Part shown: one piece after another, positions 61,985 through 64,000 of the stretch
Layout: every line of letters begins with the position of its first letter
Numbering within the stretch: position 1 is the stretch's first letter
Source: Pseudomonas sp. B21-015
GTDB lineage: Bacteria > Pseudomonadota > Gammaproteobacteria > Pseudomonadales > Pseudomonadaceae
Assembly: GCF_024749285.1 (NCBI RefSeq)
Contig: NZ_CP087196.1
Location: 3,782,001-3,846,000 of the forward strand
Length of the DNA stretch: 64,000 nucleotides
Direction of reading: 5' to 3'
Made by a program: the position numbers and the translations under genes
The notes under the pieces: model-generated
What the model was told of the DNA's origin: nothing
Databases searched by the model: none
What the model saw: the letters and a program-made list of their open reading frames with translations, nothing else

Positions 61985-62656
61985 ATGCCTGCCTCCGAAT
62001 CCAACCTCCTCCAAAGCTGGCACCACAACGCCCAATCCTGGATCGAAGCCATTCGCACCGGCACTATCGAAAGCCGCCTCAAGGTCACCGACCAGGCAAT
62101 CCTGCTGGCGGTGCTAGGCCGCCAACCCGAGCGCGTGCTCGACCTGGGCTGCGGCGAGGGCTGGCTGTTGCGCGCGCTGGCTGAACGGGCCATCAACGCG
62201 GTGGGTGTGGATGGCGATGCGACGCTGGTTGAGGCGGCGCGGGCGGCGGGCTCTTCGCGGGTGCATTTGGCGAGCTATGAAGCGTTGGTGGCGGCGAAGG
62301 TGGACATCGGCAGCGACTACGACCTGATCTGCGCCAACTTCGCCCTGCTGCACCAGGACATCATCCCTCTGCTCGCCGCCATGAACGCCCTGCTCGCCCC
62401 TGGCGGCGCGCTGGTGATCCAGACGCTACATCCGTGGACCGCGGCAGCGGGCGACTATCAGGATGGTTGGCGCAAAGAGACCTTCGCTGGGTTCAAGGGG
62501 CAGTGGCAACCCATGCCGTGGTACTTCCGCACCCTGTCCAGTTGGCTCAATGCGCTGGACTTGGCCGGTTTTCGACTGGCCGGCTTGCAGGAGCCGCAGC
62601 ACCCGCAAAGCCCTGTGCCGCAGTCGTTACTGTTGGTGGCCGAGCGACGGGGGTGA
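61985..62656 (+). CDS. Class I SAM-dependent methyltransferase
   Basis: A 223-residue protein: motif I VLDLGCGEGWLLRALAERAI, motif II VGVDGDATLVEAARAAG, motif IV YDLICANFALLHQDIIPLLA, motif VI LLAPGGALVIQTLHPW. It is a Methyltransf_25/11-type enzyme. The long first helix and C-terminal WYFRTLSSWLNALDLAGFRL hint at a small-molecule or cofactor substrate, which is not identifiable. Single gene. Confidence 0.88.
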   Translation: MPASESNLLQSWHHNAQSWIEAIRTGTIESRLKVTDQAILLAVLGRQPERVLDLGCGEGWLLRALAERAINAVGVDGDATLVEAARAAGSSRVHLASYEALVAAKVDIGSDYDLICANFALLHQDIIPLLAAMNALLAPGGALVIQTLHPWTAAAGDYQDGWRKETFAGFKGQWQPMPWYFRTLSSWLNALDLAGFRLAGLQEPQHPQSPVPQSLLLVAERRG

Positions 62657-62853
62657 GCCCCACACCTGGTTTAGTGGCGTGGCTGTTGAAGGGTCAAAGT
62701 TACAGTTCGCCACAAGCGGACACTTGAACACGCCTGCAAGGGTGGGCGACTCAAAGCGCCCCCTCCACGCTCAGGTGTCGAATCCGTGGACCCTAGCAAG
62801 TCGCCAAATAGTAGCTAATCTTCACCTGCCCTCCCCTGCAAAGGACTGCAATC

Positions 62854-64000
62854 ATGAGCCGGCTTGAGCTACTGAGCAGAAATATCGGTCTCGCCATTCT
62901 GCTCGCCACGGCATCACTGGTAGCGCATGCACAATGCACTTTTCCTCCTTCGGCAAGTTCCGCTTACGATCCAGACGCAAACGCAGGTGCAGGCGCCATT
63001 CATTTGCCTTGGCGTACGGACTTGCCAAGCGCTCCTGGAACTTCCGTATTTGCCTGGCAAGGGGTGAGGTTCGAATCTGACTGGCGCGACTATATGGCTG
63101 CGTTTCTTAAAGAGATTCGGGCCAGCGGCATCCACATCGACCAGCGCCGACTGACGATGAATCCAAATGCAGAGTGGTGGATCGTGCCGTGGATGGACTA
63201 CAGCCTCAATGGTCGTGAACGTCTCAACGGCCTGACCGCAGAGCGCGGCCCGGACCCTGGGGATCTTTCGAAAACCTCAGGCGATGGCATCCAGACGTGG
63301 GCGGTGGGTTGGTACAACCGCCCGGGCGCGTACGCAATCGGTCAAATTTTCAAGGATCCTTGCAACCCCCAAGCCCCAGCGACTTTTGCTTTTCCCGCTC
63401 AGTCTGCGTCATTCAAATTCCTCTTCACCACTGCGGATGTCGGGCAAGTGCCGTACCTCGAAGGCTCACCTGAGATCGACGCCTACATAAACCCCGAGGG
63501 TGACCCGCGTGGTGAAAAGGCTGGAGTCGATGGCCGAGAACCGAGGCCAATGCGATTGCTGCAAGTCGACATCGCAGTAAAAGACCCGAACGCGAAGGAC
63601 ACCGGGTGGGTAATGGGGACGTTTGTTTGGCGCAAGCCCTTGAGCCCCGACGGTTTCAAAGGAGATTGGCTGCTCGACAACCTGGTTCCCGTCGGTCTCA
63701 TGTGGGGGAATGATCCAGGTGCCCTGGATCCGGCCTGGAACAAAACGACCACCCTCAGCCAGAGCAAAATCAACCAGGAGCTGCGCGGTGTGGTTTGGTC
63801 AGCATCCGAGGCCGATTGGCCGCAGCGACCCTATCCGGGTTTTCAGGGGCGTCTGAATGGCCCGGCGGATAATCCTCGCTCGTCATGCCTTGCGTGCCAC
63901 GCGGCCGCCCAGTGGCGTCGCGACCAGCCTTTGGTGGACTCGTTCAAGCTGGACTCAAGTTTTACGCCGGAAAAAGTCCGAGCCCACGTCAGCAAGTTTT
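62854..64000 (+). CDS. Secreted c-type haem protein, 3' end outside window
   Basis: Frame open from ATG 62854 (AAGGA upstream) to the window end, 382 residues so far. The signal peptide runs SRNIGLAILLATASLVAHA. Segments: VFAWQGVRFESDWRDYMAAF, GTFVWRKPLSPDGFKGDWLL, NELRGVVWSASEADWPQRPY-like, then SCLACHAAAQWRRDQP with a CxxCH haem-attachment site near residue 350. Only one haem motif is seen before the end. It is a periplasmic cytochrome-c-domain protein of unknown role. Confidence 0.7.
   Translation, partial: MSRLELLSRNIGLAILLATASLVAHAQCTFPPSASSAYDPDANAGAGAIHLPWRTDLPSAPGTSVFAWQGVRFESDWRDYMAAFLKEIRASGIHIDQRRLTMNPNAEWWIVPWMDYSLNGRERLNGLTAERGPDPGDLSKTSGDGIQTWAVGWYNRPGAYAIGQIFKDPCNPQAPATFAFPAQSASFKFLFTTADVGQVPYLEGSPEIDAYINPEGDPRGEKAGVDGREPRPMRLLQVDIAVKDPNAKDTGWVMGTFVWRKPLSPDGFKGDWLLDNLVPVGLMWGNDPGALDPAWNKTTTLSQSKINQELRGVVWSASEADWPQRPYPGFQGRLNGPADNPRSSCLACHAAAQWRRDQPLVDSFKLDSSFTPEKVRAHVSKF

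Overview
The window reads as a chromosomal segment of a plant- or soil-associated fluorescent Pseudomonas. Supporting signs are high-GC coding, Pseudomonas-type REP palindromes scattered between genes, small Pseudomonas-restricted families (DUF2986, DUF6124-like), a Kup transporter, many LysR/LacI/DeoR/MarR regulators and a PipR-type LuxR solo locus. No rRNA, tRNA or CRISPR array was seen.

Region 1 (1-8.4 kb): the end of a chemotaxis receptor gene, a truncated IS5-type transposase that has eaten into a chromate-resistance cluster (chrB, chrA and a broken short chrB-like gene, all minus strand), an azoreductase with a divergent LysR regulator, and several small secreted or hypothetical proteins.

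Region 2 (8.4-12.7 kb, minus strand): a compact three-gene operon of a polyphenol oxidase/tyrosinase, a DUF2182 membrane protein and a caspase-like (peptidase C14) protein. I regard this as the least conventional gene combination here. Region 3 (13-22 kb) holds kup, a SleB-type wall hydrolase, a CAP protein, small envelope proteins, a DeoR regulator, a structured noncoding stretch, an MFS remnant and an HD-domain protein.

Region 4 (22-33 kb) is an accessory zone. It contains a PAAR-Ntox44 type VI effector with its immunity gene in a 3.7-kb segment bounded by direct repeats, an orphan gene of unknown function with a decayed 3'-end copy 6 kb away, and a degenerate hairpin family. A chemotaxis-receptor pseudogene is split by an IS66 element that is itself split by a group II intron.

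Region 5 (33-41 kb) holds housekeeping and hypothetical genes, a polyglycine lipoprotein, a decayed regulator, and a LacI-controlled pair (Gfo/Idh/MocA oxidoreductase and TIM-barrel isomerase).

Region 6 (41.6-60.7 kb) is a coherent catabolic and signalling locus: tautomerase, LysR, amidase, two proline-iminopeptidase-like hydrolases flanking a PipR-like LuxR solo, a dipeptide-type ABC importer with binding protein, a MarR-GNAT fusion, then a glutamine-synthetase-like ligase, aldehyde and alcohol dehydrogenases, an APC permease and a RidA-like protein. The second half looks like a gamma-glutamylation route for an amino-alcohol such as ethanolamine, and PipR is known to sense an ethanolamine derivative. 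The 12.7 kb between the glutamine-synthetase gene and a truncated copy of its own 5' end is bounded by 179-bp direct repeats. Region 7 (61-64 kb) holds a DUF6124 gene with a structured leader shared with the small gene at 22.2 kb, a methyltransferase, and the start of a secreted c-type haem protein that runs off the window.
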